Made by a program: the position numbers and the translations under genes. A model generated the notes under the pieces. It ran no database searches and was not told the origin of the DNA. It saw only the letters and a list, made by a program, of their open reading frames with translations. Below, one piece after another: positions 45,972 through 56,396 of a stretch of 64,000 nt of DNA. The first letter of the stretch is position 1, and the number at the start of each line of letters is the position of its first letter. The stretch is from NCBI RefSeq assembly GCF_900128455.1, contig NZ_LT635783.1, forward strand, positions 2,903,957 to 2,967,956, read 5' to 3'. Source of the DNA: Bacteroides mediterraneensis. Its GTDB lineage: Bacteria > Bacteroidota > Bacteroidia > Bacteroidales > Bacteroidaceae.

Positions 45972-46742
45972 TTATCCCATCTTACCCGTCAGATAAGCAC
46001 GGGTACGTTCGTCAACCGGATTCTTAAACATCTTTTCCGTATCATCGTATTCAATCAGTTCCCCCATATACATGAACATGGAGCGGTCGGAGATACGCAT
46101 CGCCTGCGACATGTTGTGTGTCACAATCAAGATGGTCACCTCTTTCTTCAGCTGGTCCATCAGGCCTTCAATGTGCTTGGTGGCAATCGGGTCCAAGGCA
46201 GAAGTCGGTTCGTCCATCAAGAGCACATCCGGCTGGAGTGCCAGTGAACGGGCAATGCACAAACGCTGCTGCTGTCCTCCGGACAGGAAGGTACCCCGCT
46301 TGGTCAAGGCATCCTTCACCTCGTCCCACAGACACACGTTCCGCAAGTTGCGTTCCACGATTTCATCTTTCTGCGACTTGGACAGATGGATACCGTTCAG
46401 GATATATCCGGCCAGTACATTGTCATAAATATTCATGGTCGGGAAAGGATTCGGGCGCTGGAACACCATACCGATACGTCGCCGCTCCTCCATCGGATGC
46501 ATCTGCAGCACGTTCTCGCCATTCAGCAAAATCTCACCCGTCACACGGATATTCTTATATAGCTCATGCATACGGTTCACCGCACGCAGCAAGGTACTCT
46601 TTCCGCATCCGGAAGGCCCCATAATGGCCGTAATCGTATTTTTTTCAATATCGGCCGATACATGTTTCACGGCCATCACACTGCTGGTGTACGAGATGCA
46701 CACATCTTTTATCTGGAGAATCGGATTCTTTATATTTTCCAT
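45972..46742 (-). CDS. pstB: Phosphate ABC transporter ATPase PstB
   Basis: This 256-residue ATPase has Walker A MGPSGCGKSTLL, the ABC signature LSGGQQQRLCIARSLA and Walker B VLLMDEPTSALD. It drives high-affinity phosphate uptake by PstSCA. It overlaps the pstA end by 13 bp, so it is translated with it, and is the last gene of the porin-pstSCAB module. No phoU follows. Confidence 0.96.
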   Translation of the reverse strand: MENIKNPILQIKDVCISYTSSVMAVKHVSADIEKNTITAIMGPSGCGKSTLLRAVNRMHELYKNIRVTGEILLNGENVLQMHPMEERRRIGMVFQRPNPFPTMNIYDNVLAGYILNGIHLSKSQKDEIVERNLRNVCLWDEVKDALTKRGTFLSGGQQQRLCIARSLALQPDVLLMDEPTSALDPIATKHIEGLMDQLKKEVTILIVTHNMSQAMRISDRSMFMYMGELIEYDDTEKMFKNPVDERTRAYLTGKMG

Positions 46743-47599
46743 TTCTTTGCAATTCGTTTAGCTAATAAATTCAGACATAACACAAAAGTCAACAGGAAGA
46801 GGGAAGCCCCCCATATCAGACTCTGCAGGTTCGGGTCGTTGAAGAATTCCCAAATCAGCAACGGTACGGCCGACATCGGCTTAGTCATGTTCCAGCTGAT
46901 AGCCGCACCTCCCAAAGCCGTAAACATCAACGGGGCTGTTTCACCTACCACACGCGAGATGGCCAGCAAGATACCAGTAAAGATACTGCCCAAAGCAGAA
47001 GGCAACATCACCTTCAACATCACCCGCCAATAACTTCCTCCCAAAGCCAGTCCGGCTTCTTTCAACGTTTCCGGAAGCACCTTCATGGTTTCCTCCGTAG
47101 AACGGATAATCAACGGGAGCATCATGATGAACAGAGCCACACTTCCGGCAATGGCCGAATATCCTTTCATCGGCACCACCACCCAGATGTAGGTGATAAT
47201 ACCAATAATGATAGACGGAGTTCCCTGAAGCAAGTCGGTCAGGTAACTGACAATCACCGCGAACCAACTTTTTCTGTATTCTGAAAGACAAATACCACAG
47301 AGTATCCCTACCGGAATGGCTACTACAGCTGCCAGCATCAACATCAGAAATGTTCCGATAATTCCATTGGCAATTCCTCCCGGAATAGCTTCTCCGGCAG
47401 AGGCAGCCATCATCGCCTTATAGGCATTCGGCGTGGCCTCCGTGATGAACGACCAACCCAACTGCTTCCAGCCTTTCACCAGCACTTCCCCCAGTATGGC
47501 CAGCAACGGAATCGCCGTCACACCCGACAGCACACATACCAGGATGTAAAGCAACCGGCTTTTCAGGATACGCAATTTTATATTATTTTCGTACAACAT
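46730..47599 (-). CDS. pstA: Phosphate ABC transporter permease PstA
   Basis: This 289-residue membrane protein has about six helices and the conserved permease loop EEAMKVLPETLKEAGLALGG-like segment (TEETMKVLPETLKEAGLALG). It forms the channel with PstC. It lies 22 bp after pstC and overlaps pstB. Confidence 0.94.
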   Translation of the reverse strand: MLYENNIKLRILKSRLLYILVCVLSGVTAIPLLAILGEVLVKGWKQLGWSFITEATPNAYKAMMAASAGEAIPGGIANGIIGTFLMLMLAAVVAIPVGILCGICLSEYRKSWFAVIVSYLTDLLQGTPSIIIGIITYIWVVVPMKGYSAIAGSVALFIMMLPLIIRSTEETMKVLPETLKEAGLALGGSYWRVMLKVMLPSALGSIFTGILLAISRVVGETAPLMFTALGGAAISWNMTKPMSAVPLLIWEFFNDPNLQSLIWGASLFLLTFVLCLNLLAKRIAKKWKI

Positions 47600-47621
47600 A
47601 AATTCTTCTTATTTTTAAGCG

Positions 47622-48479
47622 TTAGACATGACGGGCACGGCGTATCAGAATCTTACCAATGATATTGATAATGGCAGTAATCAAGAACAACAGCAATCCG
47701 ATAGCTATCAGTGAAGACAGTTTCAAGCCATCTGCTTCTCCAAACTGGTTGGCAATGATACTCGCCATGGTGTTTCCCGTGGTACGCAACGTGTCGGGCA
47801 TCTGGTTCGTGTTACCAATCAACATAGTTACCGTCATGGTTTCTCCCAATGCACGACCAATGGCCAAAATATAAGAAGAGAAAATACCGGAACCCGCCAT
47901 CGGGAAAATCACTCGCCGGATAACTTCTGCCCGTGTCGCTCCCATGGCATAAGCCCCTTCCTTCAAATCGGAAGGAACCATCTTGATGAATTCCGAACTC
48001 AATGAAGCCGCATAGGGTACAATCATGATGGCCAGCACAAACGAAGCGGTCAGGATGCCCGAGCCTTGCGGCGACAGATTCAAGTGCATGAACACCGTAC
48101 GAAGTACGTAGAATCCCCACAGACCATAGATAATAGAAGGAATGCCTGCCAGCAAATCAATCACTGTCCCCAGTATGGCCGCAATTTTCTTTCCGCGGAA
48201 ATACTCACCGGTAAACAGTGCGACAGGAAGAGAGAAAGGAATACACATCAGTAAGGCCAGCAGCGTGGTCAACAGTGTACCTGTAATAAAAGGAAGAGCG
48301 CCATAACTTTCTTTGCCGGCGGTGGTCACCCAGTCGTCCGAGAAAATGAAGTTCCAGAAGCCAAATGTTTCAAAAGCTCCAGAAGCGTCAACGGTGAGGG
48401 AGTAAATAATTCCCCCACCAATGACTGGTATCACAATCGCCGATAAGATAAGTAAGACTTTAAAAATTTTGTCTTGCAT
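47622..48479 (-). CDS. pstC: Phosphate ABC transporter permease PstC
   Basis: This 285-residue protein has six helices, with the GIPSIIYGLWGFYV stretch and the EAA-type loop MVPSDLKEGAYAMGATRAEV. It pairs with PstA in the inner membrane. It is separated from pstS by 15 bp. Confidence 0.94.
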   Translation of the reverse strand: MQDKIFKVLLILSAIVIPVIGGGIIYSLTVDASGAFETFGFWNFIFSDDWVTTAGKESYGALPFITGTLLTTLLALLMCIPFSLPVALFTGEYFRGKKIAAILGTVIDLLAGIPSIIYGLWGFYVLRTVFMHLNLSPQGSGILTASFVLAIMIVPYAASLSSEFIKMVPSDLKEGAYAMGATRAEVIRRVIFPMAGSGIFSSYILAIGRALGETMTVTMLIGNTNQMPDTLRTTGNTMASIIANQFGEADGLKLSSLIAIGLLLFLITAIINIIGKILIRRARHV

Positions 48480-48494
48480 AATCTTTCGTCTTAA

Positions 48495-49553
48495 TTATTT
48501 AAGAATCGGCTGTCCATCGTAAGTTACAGCTTTCAGATTCTGAAGGCTGAGTTCTACAGCCTTCTTAGGCAGCGGGGCATAGTGTACGGTAGCCGTAGTC
48601 TGCTGTACGCTGTCGCTCAGCATATACTGCATCAGTTCCAGAGTAGCCTTTGCCTGATCCAAAGAACGTTCTGCGTAATGCTGTTCCTTGTAAATCAACA
48701 GCCAGGTGAAGCAACTGATAGGATAAGCACCGGCTGCATCGGCATCTGTAATGGAGCAGCGTGTATCCTGTGGAATGTCACCGGCCGCAGCCGAAATACT
48801 TTCAGTAGAAGGAGTCACCAGTTCACCACGCTTGTTGTATACGCTGGCATACGCAATCTTCTGTGCGAAAGCATATTCAGAACCGATATATCCCAGTGAA
48901 TAAGGAGTCTGTGCAATAATACCTGCCACCCCCGGATTACCCTTGGCAGCCTGCCCTACCGGGAAGTCGACCGTCTTTCCTGCTCCATAAGTGTTCTTCC
49001 AGTTTTCGCTGACCTTTGACAGATAATCAGTAAAGATGAAAGTCGTACCACTACCGTCCGAACGGTAAGCCAGAATAATTTTCTTGGCCGGCAATGTCAC
49101 GTCCGGATTCAGTTTCTGCAAACGGGCATCGTTCCAGTCGGTAATCTTGCCAGCATAGATATCGGCAATCACATCACCCGAAAGGTTCAGTTTCACTACA
49201 TCCGGCAAGTTATAAGCCATCACAACGGCTCCCATACAAGTCGGAATGTGTACCACCGGCTGCATTTCCTTCATTTCATCATCACTCAGGAACGCATCAC
49301 TACCGGCAAAGTCAACGATGCCATCCTTCAAGTTACGGACACCACCGCCACTACCGATACCTCCGTAAGAAACCTTGTCGCCGGAAGTGGCATTGTAGTT
49401 CTCGAATGACATATTATAAAATGGCAAGGGGAAAGTGGCTCCTGCACCAGTCAGTTCCACGGATTCACGTCCATTAGCAGATTTCTGTCCACCACAAGCT
49501 GCGAGTGACAAAGCCATCGCTCCAGCAATTAAAGGCAAATAAAACTTTTTCAT
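48495..49553 (-). CDS. pstS: Phosphate-binding lipoprotein PstS
   Basis: I start at MKKFYLPLIAGAMALSLAAC (four codons inside the longest frame), giving 352 residues with lipobox SLAAC. The mature start VELTGAGATFPLPFYNMSFE and the motifs GSGGGVRNLKDG and AYRSDGSGTTFIFTDYLSKV are the phosphate-contacting segments. It binds phosphate in the periplasm for PstCA. It follows the porin gene by about 54 bp. Confidence 0.94.
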   Translation of the reverse strand: MKKFYLPLIAGAMALSLAACGGQKSANGRESVELTGAGATFPLPFYNMSFENYNATSGDKVSYGGIGSGGGVRNLKDGIVDFAGSDAFLSDDEMKEMQPVVHIPTCMGAVVMAYNLPDVVKLNLSGDVIADIYAGKITDWNDARLQKLNPDVTLPAKKIILAYRSDGSGTTFIFTDYLSKVSENWKNTYGAGKTVDFPVGQAAKGNPGVAGIIAQTPYSLGYIGSEYAFAQKIAYASVYNKRGELVTPSTESISAAAGDIPQDTRCSITDADAAGAYPISCFTWLLIYKEQHYAERSLDQAKATLELMQYMLSDSVQQTTATVHYAPLPKKAVELSLQNLKAVTYDGQPILK

Positions 49554-49607
49554 TGTGTTATACATTTATATAAGTTATGAATCTATTTGTTTTTCTCGTC
49601 TCACGTC

Positions 49608-50603
49608 TTAAATGGCAAAGGAAGCGTTCAGATACACATAGCTCGATAATTCCCCCCCCTTTGCTTTCGGCGACCAAAGGCGGAAGTTCGGAGCCAGCTT
49701 CACATACTTACCTAGTTTGAACTCCGCTCCCAGCATTCCGGCCATTCCGTCTGCATCCTTGTTCCAGTCATTCCTGGAAGAAAGCATGTCCCAACGCCCG
49801 AAAAGACCGATTTTCTTGCTCAACTGAGCCGAAGCATACACCGACACGCCATCCTGATCACAACCGTCTACATATTTGGCATTGGTCTGGTAGTTATATT
49901 CAGCCGCCACCGAGAAGGCATCGTTTTTATAACCTACAAAGGCCGCCAGATTGGTAATCCCTTTTTCAGCGTCTTCCACCGCCTCATTATAAGAACCATA
50001 CGCGCGAACCACAAGTCCTTTTACCGGAGTCAGCGTCACGCCAGCCCCATATTGCAAACCGTCTTTCACTTGCACTTTCTTATAACCTTCTCCATTGGCC
50101 ACAATCACATCGGCCGAAACCACCTTGTTGAACTTATAGGCTGCGGAAAATGCCAGGTCGGCACTGCTTCCGAATTTATATTCGTCCTGAAAAGACTTCA
50201 TCACATAACGCTTGCCCCAGAAATCTTCCTGCAGCTTGAACTGTGTGGTACTGATCAATCCAGCGTTCAGCGTCCATCCTTTCTGCTTCCACGTAATCTG
50301 CGCGTTCTTGATATAACCGATACGATGATAATCACCCACATCCTGCGACTGACCGAAGTCCACCACTGCCTTCATCTGCAAACCATGAGGCAAATTATAC
50401 TGATATCCCAGATACGCACGGTCCAATCCAAATCCCCTGTCGTCATTCGCATGTCCGAAACCGGAATGCACATCAGAATAAATGGTAATAATAGCCGCAC
50501 CTTTTTTCTCGGCAGGTTCCGACTTGTCGGGATTACTCTCAGCAAAAGTTGGCACCGCAACACAGGCACATGCCATCAAAAACCATAAAATTCTTTTCTT
50601 CAT
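49608..50603 (-). CDS. Outer-membrane porin of the pst operon
   Basis: This 331-residue protein has a signal peptide (cleaved near TFAES) and amphipathic strands ending YVYLNASFAI with the terminal hydrophobic strand of a 16-strand porin type. Its position as first gene before pstSCAB suggests that it passes phosphate through the outer membrane, like OprP/OprO in other bacteria. A run of eight G on the coding strand (49652-49659, encoding Lys-Gly-Gly-Glu) lies near the 3' end. Confidence 0.8.
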   Translation of the reverse strand: MKKRILWFLMACACVAVPTFAESNPDKSEPAEKKGAAIITIYSDVHSGFGHANDDRGFGLDRAYLGYQYNLPHGLQMKAVVDFGQSQDVGDYHRIGYIKNAQITWKQKGWTLNAGLISTTQFKLQEDFWGKRYVMKSFQDEYKFGSSADLAFSAAYKFNKVVSADVIVANGEGYKKVQVKDGLQYGAGVTLTPVKGLVVRAYGSYNEAVEDAEKGITNLAAFVGYKNDAFSVAAEYNYQTNAKYVDGCDQDGVSVYASAQLSKKIGLFGRWDMLSSRNDWNKDADGMAGMLGAEFKLGKYVKLAPNFRLWSPKAKGGELSSYVYLNASFAI

Positions 50604-50690
50604 CTTTATCTTATTTGGAGATTTATTTTTTTTGACACCACAAAGGTCTTGAATTGGTATTACAAACAGATGTCATCCACTTAAAGAAAA

Positions 50691-50720
50691 TGTAACACCC
50701 CATTACAAACGTGTTACAAA
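50691..50720 (-). promoter_or_regulatory. Candidate Pho box upstream of the porin-pst operon
   Basis: On the minus strand TTGTAAC, TTGTAAT and TGTTACA lie in line with 11-bp spacing (seven-base repeat plus four), the layout of PhoB direct repeats. A further TTTGTAAT follows nearer the gene, and GACCTTTG (50641-50648) is a possible -7 element. The distance to the start is long, so the exact site is not certain. Confidence 0.4.
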
Positions 50721-50844
50721 AGCAGAATATCGCCTTCCGAAACTCAACCGCACAAAGAAAACAGTTGATTCAGAAGACGATATCCAGCTTATTTCCAACG
50801 TTTTACTCTCCTTCAGCTTCACCAAGCCAAAGGATATAATCAGG

Positions 50845-52383
50845 TTACTTAATTTCCAGCGTTACGATAGATTTAGCCGGCAATTCGATTTCCAACCCGT
50901 TCTTGGTCAGTTTGGCACCTTTAAAGTCGGCCAGTTTCACCTTATCTGGCTGTTCAAACGTATTATAATCGTCTATATTATCGGAAGTCAGAATACGACC
51001 GGTCACCGATTTGGCTTTCACATCGCCCAAGGTCAGCGTGATGTCCTGTGATTCTTTCAAGTCGATGTTCGACAAAGATACATGGATAACTCCGGCTTTG
51101 TCACGGGAAGCCGTGGCACTGACCATCGGCACAATGCGGTCGTCGCGTACGATTTTCCGTTCACACTGCAAATCCAAAGGCAAATAGGTGGCATCCTGGT
51201 GTACATTATACATCTGGAACACGTAATAGGTCGGTGTGAGCACCATCTTGTCGTCCTTTGTCAGAATCATGGACTGAAGCACATTGACCACCTGTGCGAT
51301 GTTGGTCATCTTCACACGGTCAGTGTACTTATGGAAAATGTCCAGACTCAAGGAAGCCACAAACGCATCGCGCAACGTGTTCTGCTGGTAAAGGTGACCG
51401 CTGATGGTGCCCGGCTCCTCGTCCCACCAGGTTCCCCATTCATCGACCATCAATCCAATCTGTTTCTTTGGGTCATATTTGTCCATGATGGCAATGTGGC
51501 GTTTCAGCACATCTTCAATTTCGCGGCACTTACCCACTGTCCAGTAATAATCCTCATCATTGAACTTGGTAGCCGAACCCTTGCTGCCATTCCATCCTAA
51601 CACAGTATAATAATGTAAGGAGATACCATCCATGCGATGCCCGATGTTCTGCATCAGCACCTCGGTCCAGTTGTAGTCGTAATCGCTGGCTCCACTGGCA
51701 ATCTTGAACAGGCGGTTGCCGTCGTAGTTGCGGCAATAAGTGGAATAACGACGATACAAATCGGAATAGTATTCCGGACGCATGCTGCCACCGCATCCCC
51801 AGCTTTCATTTCCGACGCCGAAATATTTCACCTTCCACGGTTTTTCGCGTCCGTTTTCCTTTCTCAGTTTTGCCATCGGGCTTCCCTGCTCAGAGGTCAT
51901 GTATTCCACCCACTTGGCCATTTCTTCCACACTTCCGCTACCCACGTTTCCGCTGATGTAAGGTTCACATCCCAGCATTTCGCAGAGGTTCAGAAACTCG
52001 TGCGTACCGAAACTGTTGTCTTCCACGGTACCTCCCCAGTTGTTGTTGACCATACGCGGACGTTTTTCGCGTGGACCTATACCGTCCATCCAGTGATATT
52101 CATCGGCAAAGCATCCTCCCGGCCAGCGGAGCACCGGCACTTTCAAGGCCTTCAATGCCTCGAACACGTCTTTACGATACCCGTTGATGTTCGGTATCGG
52201 CGAATCTTCTCCCACCCAAAGACCTCCATAAATACAGGTACCCAGATGTTCGGCAAACTGACCATAAATTTCTTTGTTAATGATTTGTTTTCCCTGTTCC
52301 GGATGAACAGTCACTGTAGCCTTTTGTTGGGCAAACAAAGGCATCGCGGCAAAAAGAGCCAACCCTAGAATTGCATTTTTCAT
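50845..52383 (-). CDS. Alpha-L-arabinofuranosidase, GH51
   Basis: This 512-residue protein has a signal peptide (about 1-19). The catalytic acid/base is Glu193 in [12 protein letters not shown] and the nucleophile is Glu315 in [10 protein letters not shown], both in the expected GH51 setting; [14 protein letters not shown] is also a family block. It releases arabinose from arabinan or arabinoxylan outside the cytoplasm. No SusC/SusD pair is next to it, so it is a stand-alone enzyme here. Confidence 0.94.
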   Translation of the reverse strand: MKNAILGLALFAAMPLFAQQKATVTVHPEQGKQIINKEIYGQFAEHLGTCIYGGLWVGEDSPIPNINGYRKDVFEALKALKVPVLRWPGGCFADEYHWMDGIGPREKRPRMVNNNWGGTVEDNSFGTHEFLNLCEMLGCEPYISGNVGSGSVEEMAKWVEYMTSEQGSPMAKLRKENGREKPWKVKYFGVGNESWGCGGSMRPEYYSDLYRRYSTYCRNYDGNRLFKIASGASDYDYNWTEVLMQNIGHRMDGISLHYYTVLGWNGSKGSATKFNDEDYYWTVGKCREIEDVLKRHIAIMDKYDPKKQIGLMVDEWGTWWDEEPGTISGHLYQQNTLRDAFVASLSLDIFHKYTDRVKMTNIAQVVNVLQSMILTKDDKMVLTPTYYVFQMYNVHQDATYLPLDLQCERKIVRDDRIVPMVSATASRDKAGVIHVSLSNIDLKESQDITLTLGDVKAKSVTGRILTSDNIDDYNTFEQPDKVKLADFKGAKLTKNGLEIELPAKSIVTLEIK

Positions 52384-52519
52384 ATTTATTGATTTTTTGT
52401 CGTTTTATCGTTCACAAAAATAAAGAATTTTCCTGCTGGGAGGGTGTACAAGAGCGCACTTTCAGGAGGAAATTTGAACATTCTTTTCCTTCAGAATGCA
52501 AGATACGAAGTTTTCTTAC

Positions 52520-52527
52520 TACTTTTG
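52520..52527 (+). promoter_or_regulatory. -7 element of mltG
   Basis: TACTTTTG followed by CA lies 17 bp before the mltG ATG at 52545, which also rules out the longer reading frame that starts at 52371 inside the neighbouring gene. Confidence 0.6.
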
Positions 52528-52544
52528 CACCAAAATTATTCCAC

Positions 52545-53570
52545 ATGCATTCTAAGAAACGAATTATTCTCTGGTCTGTCATAGCGGCCGTCCTTCTGGC
52601 GGGAGTCATCAGCGTCTGCTGCCTGCTGTTCAACCGTCCGCTTCAACTCACACAGCCTACCTTTATTTATATTGACGGCGACGATACCGCCGATTCGGTC
52701 TATGTCAAGATACAGCACGACCTGCATGGAACACGCCTGGCGGGTTTCCGCATGCTTTCCCGCTTCAAATCTTATGACAAGCATATTCACACCGGAGCTT
52801 ACCGTTTTGACGCACAAACCAACACCCTGACCCTGTTCCGCCGTCTGAGCAGCGGATACCAGACACCGGTAAAGGTAACCATTCCCAGCGTCCGCACACT
52901 GGCCCGCCTGGCACATTCACTGGACCGCCAGCTCATGGCCGACTCCACGGAGATTTTCACGCTGATGTGCGACAGCAGTTTCTGTGATTCTTTGGGATTC
53001 ACCTACGAAACGCTTCCGGCACTCTTCATTCCGGATACCTACGAGGTGTACTGGAACATTCAGGCGAAAGATTTCTTCCAACGCATGAAAAAGGAATACA
53101 ACCGTTTTTGGAATGAAGAACGGAAAACGAAGGCAAAGGCTGCCGGACTGACTCCGGTGGAGGTGAGCACACTCGCCTCCATCGTGGAAGAAGAGACCGC
53201 CAACCGGGGAGAGATGCCCATGGTGGCCGAACTCTATCTGAACCGTCTGCAAGCCGACATGCCGCTACAGGCCGACCCTACCGTGAAATTCAGCCTGCAG
53301 GAATTCGGTCTGCGCCGCATCCTCCACAAGCATTTGGAGGCAGACAGCCCCTACAACACCTACAAGCATACCGGACTTCCTCCCGGCCCCATCCGCATTG
53401 CTTCCATTCAAGGAATTGAAAGCGTGTTGAATCATGCACAGCATGACTATCTATACATGTGCGCCAAGGAAGACTTCTCGGGTACGCACAATTTTGCCGT
53501 CACCTTTGCCGAACACCAAGCCAATGCACGCCGTTACCAGCAGGCGCTGAACAAGAGAAACATCCGTTAG
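52545..53570 (+). CDS. mltG: Endolytic peptidoglycan transglycosylase MltG
   Basis: 341 residues from MHSKKRIILW. A transmembrane helix at about 7-29 anchors a periplasmic YceG-like domain. Its catalytic Glu lies in STLASIVEEETANRGEM (about 215-217), followed by AELYLNRLQADMPLQADPTV. It cuts nascent glycan strands and sets their length. The gene converges with trkA, with only 6 bp between the stop codons. Confidence 0.93.
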   Translation: MHSKKRIILWSVIAAVLLAGVISVCCLLFNRPLQLTQPTFIYIDGDDTADSVYVKIQHDLHGTRLAGFRMLSRFKSYDKHIHTGAYRFDAQTNTLTLFRRLSSGYQTPVKVTIPSVRTLARLAHSLDRQLMADSTEIFTLMCDSSFCDSLGFTYETLPALFIPDTYEVYWNIQAKDFFQRMKKEYNRFWNEERKTKAKAAGLTPVEVSTLASIVEEETANRGEMPMVAELYLNRLQADMPLQADPTVKFSLQEFGLRRILHKHLEADSPYNTYKHTGLPPGPIRIASIQGIESVLNHAQHDYLYMCAKEDFSGTHNFAVTFAEHQANARRYQQALNKRNIR

Positions 53571-53576
53571 GCTTAC

Positions 53577-54266
53577 CTAACGGACGGATTTCCAGAACTG
53601 CATGAAACGGGAATAAGAACCGTAGCACACCAAGCCGTCGCCTTGCTGCAATGCATAGTCCTCGGGAAATGCATTGGAAACTTCGCGCTCAAAAACGGAG
53701 ATACCCAGAAAATTCTGAACCTGTTTTCCCTTTATCAGTGAAATCAGCTTGATGCCGAACTCCTGCTCCAGATTCAGTTCGTTCAAGTGGTAACCTACCA
53801 GTTTGGAAGGTACCACAAACTTGAACACATACGTATTTTCGTCAATCTGGAACAGCTCAGCCCCTCCATCCAGCTCCAGCTGCTGCGCCAACAAACGGGC
53901 GGCATCCTGCTCGGGAGTCAGGATACGGTCGATGGAGAAAGCCTCCAGCACCGCCTTATGCACCTCATCGACAGCCCGGGCATAGATACGTTTCACCTTC
54001 AGTTTCTTCAACAGCGACACAATGCGGACCGAGGCCCCGAAATTGTCACCTATCGCCACAATAGCCGCATCCACGCTTTTTAAAGGCAGCACGGAAAGAG
54101 CAGTCTCATCCGTAGCATCGAGCACAAACGAGGCTGCCATACGGTCTTTCACACTGTCCACATGCAGGCTGTCACCGTCCACTCCTGCCACTTCATGCCC
54201 CATGGCAGTCAGTTCCATCGCCAGCATACTGCCATAATGGCCCAAACCAATAATCAGATATTTCAT
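53577..54266 (-). CDS. trkA: TrkA/KtrA-type potassium uptake regulator
   Basis: This 229-residue cytoplasmic protein has an RCK_N Rossmann domain (LIIGLGHYGSMLAMEL, acidic end of strand two in GVDGDSLHVDSV) and a C-terminal RCK_C part. A single RCK unit is like KtrA rather than the doubled E. coli TrkA. It gates the membrane subunit encoded just upstream with a 3-bp gap. Confidence 0.9.
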   Translation of the reverse strand: MKYLIIGLGHYGSMLAMELTAMGHEVAGVDGDSLHVDSVKDRMAASFVLDATDETALSVLPLKSVDAAIVAIGDNFGASVRIVSLLKKLKVKRIYARAVDEVHKAVLEAFSIDRILTPEQDAARLLAQQLELDGGAELFQIDENTYVFKFVVPSKLVGYHLNELNLEQEFGIKLISLIKGKQVQNFLGISVFEREVSNAFPEDYALQQGDGLVCYGSYSRFMQFWKSVR

Positions 54267-54269
54267 ACG

Positions 54270-56099
54270 TCAGTTGATGATAATGTTGTCACTCGGATAT
54301 TTGTAATTTCGTTTTCTCTCTTGCCGTACCAGTCCGGTGAGTAAGGTAAACGCTCCCACACGTCCTACATACATCAACAGGATAACCAGCAGCTTGCTGG
54401 CATCCCCCAGACTAGGCGTCAAGTTCAAGCTGGACCCCACAGTGCTCAATGCCGACACACATTCAAAGGTCACCGCCAGCAGTCCGGCCTTCGGCTCCAG
54501 TAGGCTCAACGCGAAAATCGCCCCGAAAGCCAGAAACAGATAGAGCATCATAGCCGCATTGGAACGCCGGATGGAATCGTGGGACAGTTCTCTCCGCAAA
54601 ATGGACACCCGCTCGGCACCGCGTATCACTGCCCACAAGTTAATCAGCACCACGGCACACACATTCACCTTCACACCGCCAGCCGTAGACTGTGTGCCCC
54701 CTCCTATCACCATCAGTACAATCATGAGTAGCAGGGTTTGCAAAGACAACGACGTGAGACTCACACTGGCAAAGCCCGCCGTACGCGGACAGGAAGAATT
54801 GAAGAAAGCATGTACCCACTTATCCAGCACCGGCATCCCGGCAAACGAATGGTTCCATTCCAAGGCTGCTATGACCAACGTACCTCCCACCAGCAGGATC
54901 CCCGTGGCCACCAGCACAATCTTAGTGTTCAGGTTATACAGATGCACTTTCTGACGGAACCTACCGGCACGATGCAACACCCGCCATTTCAGGTAGCCCA
55001 GGTAGTAGGCCACGGTCTCATAGAGATTGACCAATATCGGAAAACCGATTCCTCCCAAAGCTATCAGAAGTCCCAGGGTGACATACAGCAGATTGTGTTC
55101 CTGCATAACCGCAGGATTACTCATCCCGCCAGGCAAGGTGGAAAAACCGGCATTACAGAAAGCCGAAACCGAATGAAAAGCTGAGAAAAAGAGTTCTTCC
55201 CGCAAGTTCATCCCCAGCGTGTCATGAATGCTGAACCAGATAACAGCCATCCCGGCCCCTTCGATAGCCAGTGTAAATCCTAATATATATAATAAGGTAG
55301 ATAAAAGGGAATTCAATGAATTGGAACTAATCATGTCGCCCACCATCAGCTGGTTGTAGAGCGAAGTGTTTCCCATGAAGAACATGGCGAAAAAGCTGGT
55401 CAGCGTCATCACGCCCAGACCGCCGATTTGAATCAGCAAAATAATCAGTACCTGCCCCTCCAGCGTAAAGGTGGAAGGCACATCCACGGTGACCAGTCCC
55501 GTCACACAGGTGGCACTGGTAGCTGTGAACAAGGCATCGATGAAGGATATTCCCTGATAAGTGGCACGGGGCAGCATCAGCAGACCTGTTCCCACCAGAA
55601 TGAAGACCAAGAAACTGCCGGCCAGAATCAACGACGGATTGGTGCGCTTGCCCAGCAACCTGACCAGAATGCCCGAGAGCTGCGAGAACGAAAGCAATAG
55701 CAACACCGCTCCTTTATAATAAGTATGGTGAAAGAAAATCCACACCCAATATACGCCCGTAGTCTCTTCCGGCTTCTTGAAAATGACGGGCAACAACGTG
55801 AAATAGAGCAGTATGGTTAGAATCCAAGTCCAAGGTGTGAACTTGAACGGAGAATCTTCCTGCCGGAACAGAATCTGTAAAGTGGTGGTCAGCAGGTAAA
55901 CAATCCAAACGGCATGATACACCCCATGCACCACCGTCTGTTCTCCCGCCGAAATCCGGAAGCCATATTCGTACACGATAGTGAGCAAGAAAACCATTCC
56001 ACACAGGAAATTCACCCCCATAACCCAGTTGAGCAACCGGTTGATGCGAGGCACCAGCAGTTTTTTATTATATAAAAAAAGTCGTTCCCAATAATCCAT
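54270..56099 (-). CDS. trkH: TrkH/KtrB-type potassium transporter
   Basis: This 609-residue membrane protein has an N-terminal block of about four helices (1-150) before the usual TrkH/KtrB core. Selectivity-filter-like segments are TATSATCVTGLVTVDVPSTF, FHSVSAFCNAGFSTL, FNSSCPRTAGFASVSL and FECVSALSTVGSSLNL. It takes up potassium with the TrkA-like protein. Expression seems to start from its own upstream region. Confidence 0.92.
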   Translation of the reverse strand: MDYWERLFLYNKKLLVPRINRLLNWVMGVNFLCGMVFLLTIVYEYGFRISAGEQTVVHGVYHAVWIVYLLTTTLQILFRQEDSPFKFTPWTWILTILLYFTLLPVIFKKPEETTGVYWVWIFFHHTYYKGAVLLLLSFSQLSGILVRLLGKRTNPSLILAGSFLVFILVGTGLLMLPRATYQGISFIDALFTATSATCVTGLVTVDVPSTFTLEGQVLIILLIQIGGLGVMTLTSFFAMFFMGNTSLYNQLMVGDMISSNSLNSLLSTLLYILGFTLAIEGAGMAVIWFSIHDTLGMNLREELFFSAFHSVSAFCNAGFSTLPGGMSNPAVMQEHNLLYVTLGLLIALGGIGFPILVNLYETVAYYLGYLKWRVLHRAGRFRQKVHLYNLNTKIVLVATGILLVGGTLVIAALEWNHSFAGMPVLDKWVHAFFNSSCPRTAGFASVSLTSLSLQTLLLMIVLMVIGGGTQSTAGGVKVNVCAVVLINLWAVIRGAERVSILRRELSHDSIRRSNAAMMLYLFLAFGAIFALSLLEPKAGLLAVTFECVSALSTVGSSLNLTPSLGDASKLLVILLMYVGRVGAFTLLTGLVRQERKRNYKYPSDNIIIN

Positions 56100-56396
56100 A
56101 CCTATAGTGAATGAATATATTTACAAATGTATGGAAAATCTACATAACATAATCCCAATCTAAGAATTAATATCCTTATCCGATTATACAATACTTCGAA
56201 ACCTGTGAGGTATCTTGGATATTAATTTCATCGGGTATCGTTAAGTTCTCTATGAAAGCTCTGTTGGAATCAAAGCAAAGGATTTTTTTATCCCGCCGAC
56301 TCAATCATGATTCTATCCGCCTTTTCATCCACCCAGAATACAGGCATATCATTTATCAGATTATACTACTGTAGATATAAACTTACCAGTTTGGGT
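56100..56396. other. Intergenic region with a possible C-terminal gene remnant
   Basis: No intact gene. On the minus strand near 56300-56365 a frame reads NLINDMPVFWVDEKADRIMI, then ESAG and a stop, which looks like the end of a protein whose front part is gone. I could not name the family. It lies next to the decayed PAS-LuxR gene, so this patch is losing genes. Confidence 0.3.

Noticed and set aside
52371..52544. Upstream start for mltG
   Set aside because: It would extend into the neighbouring arabinofuranosidase gene and over a -7 element; the membrane anchor begins at the ATG at 52545.
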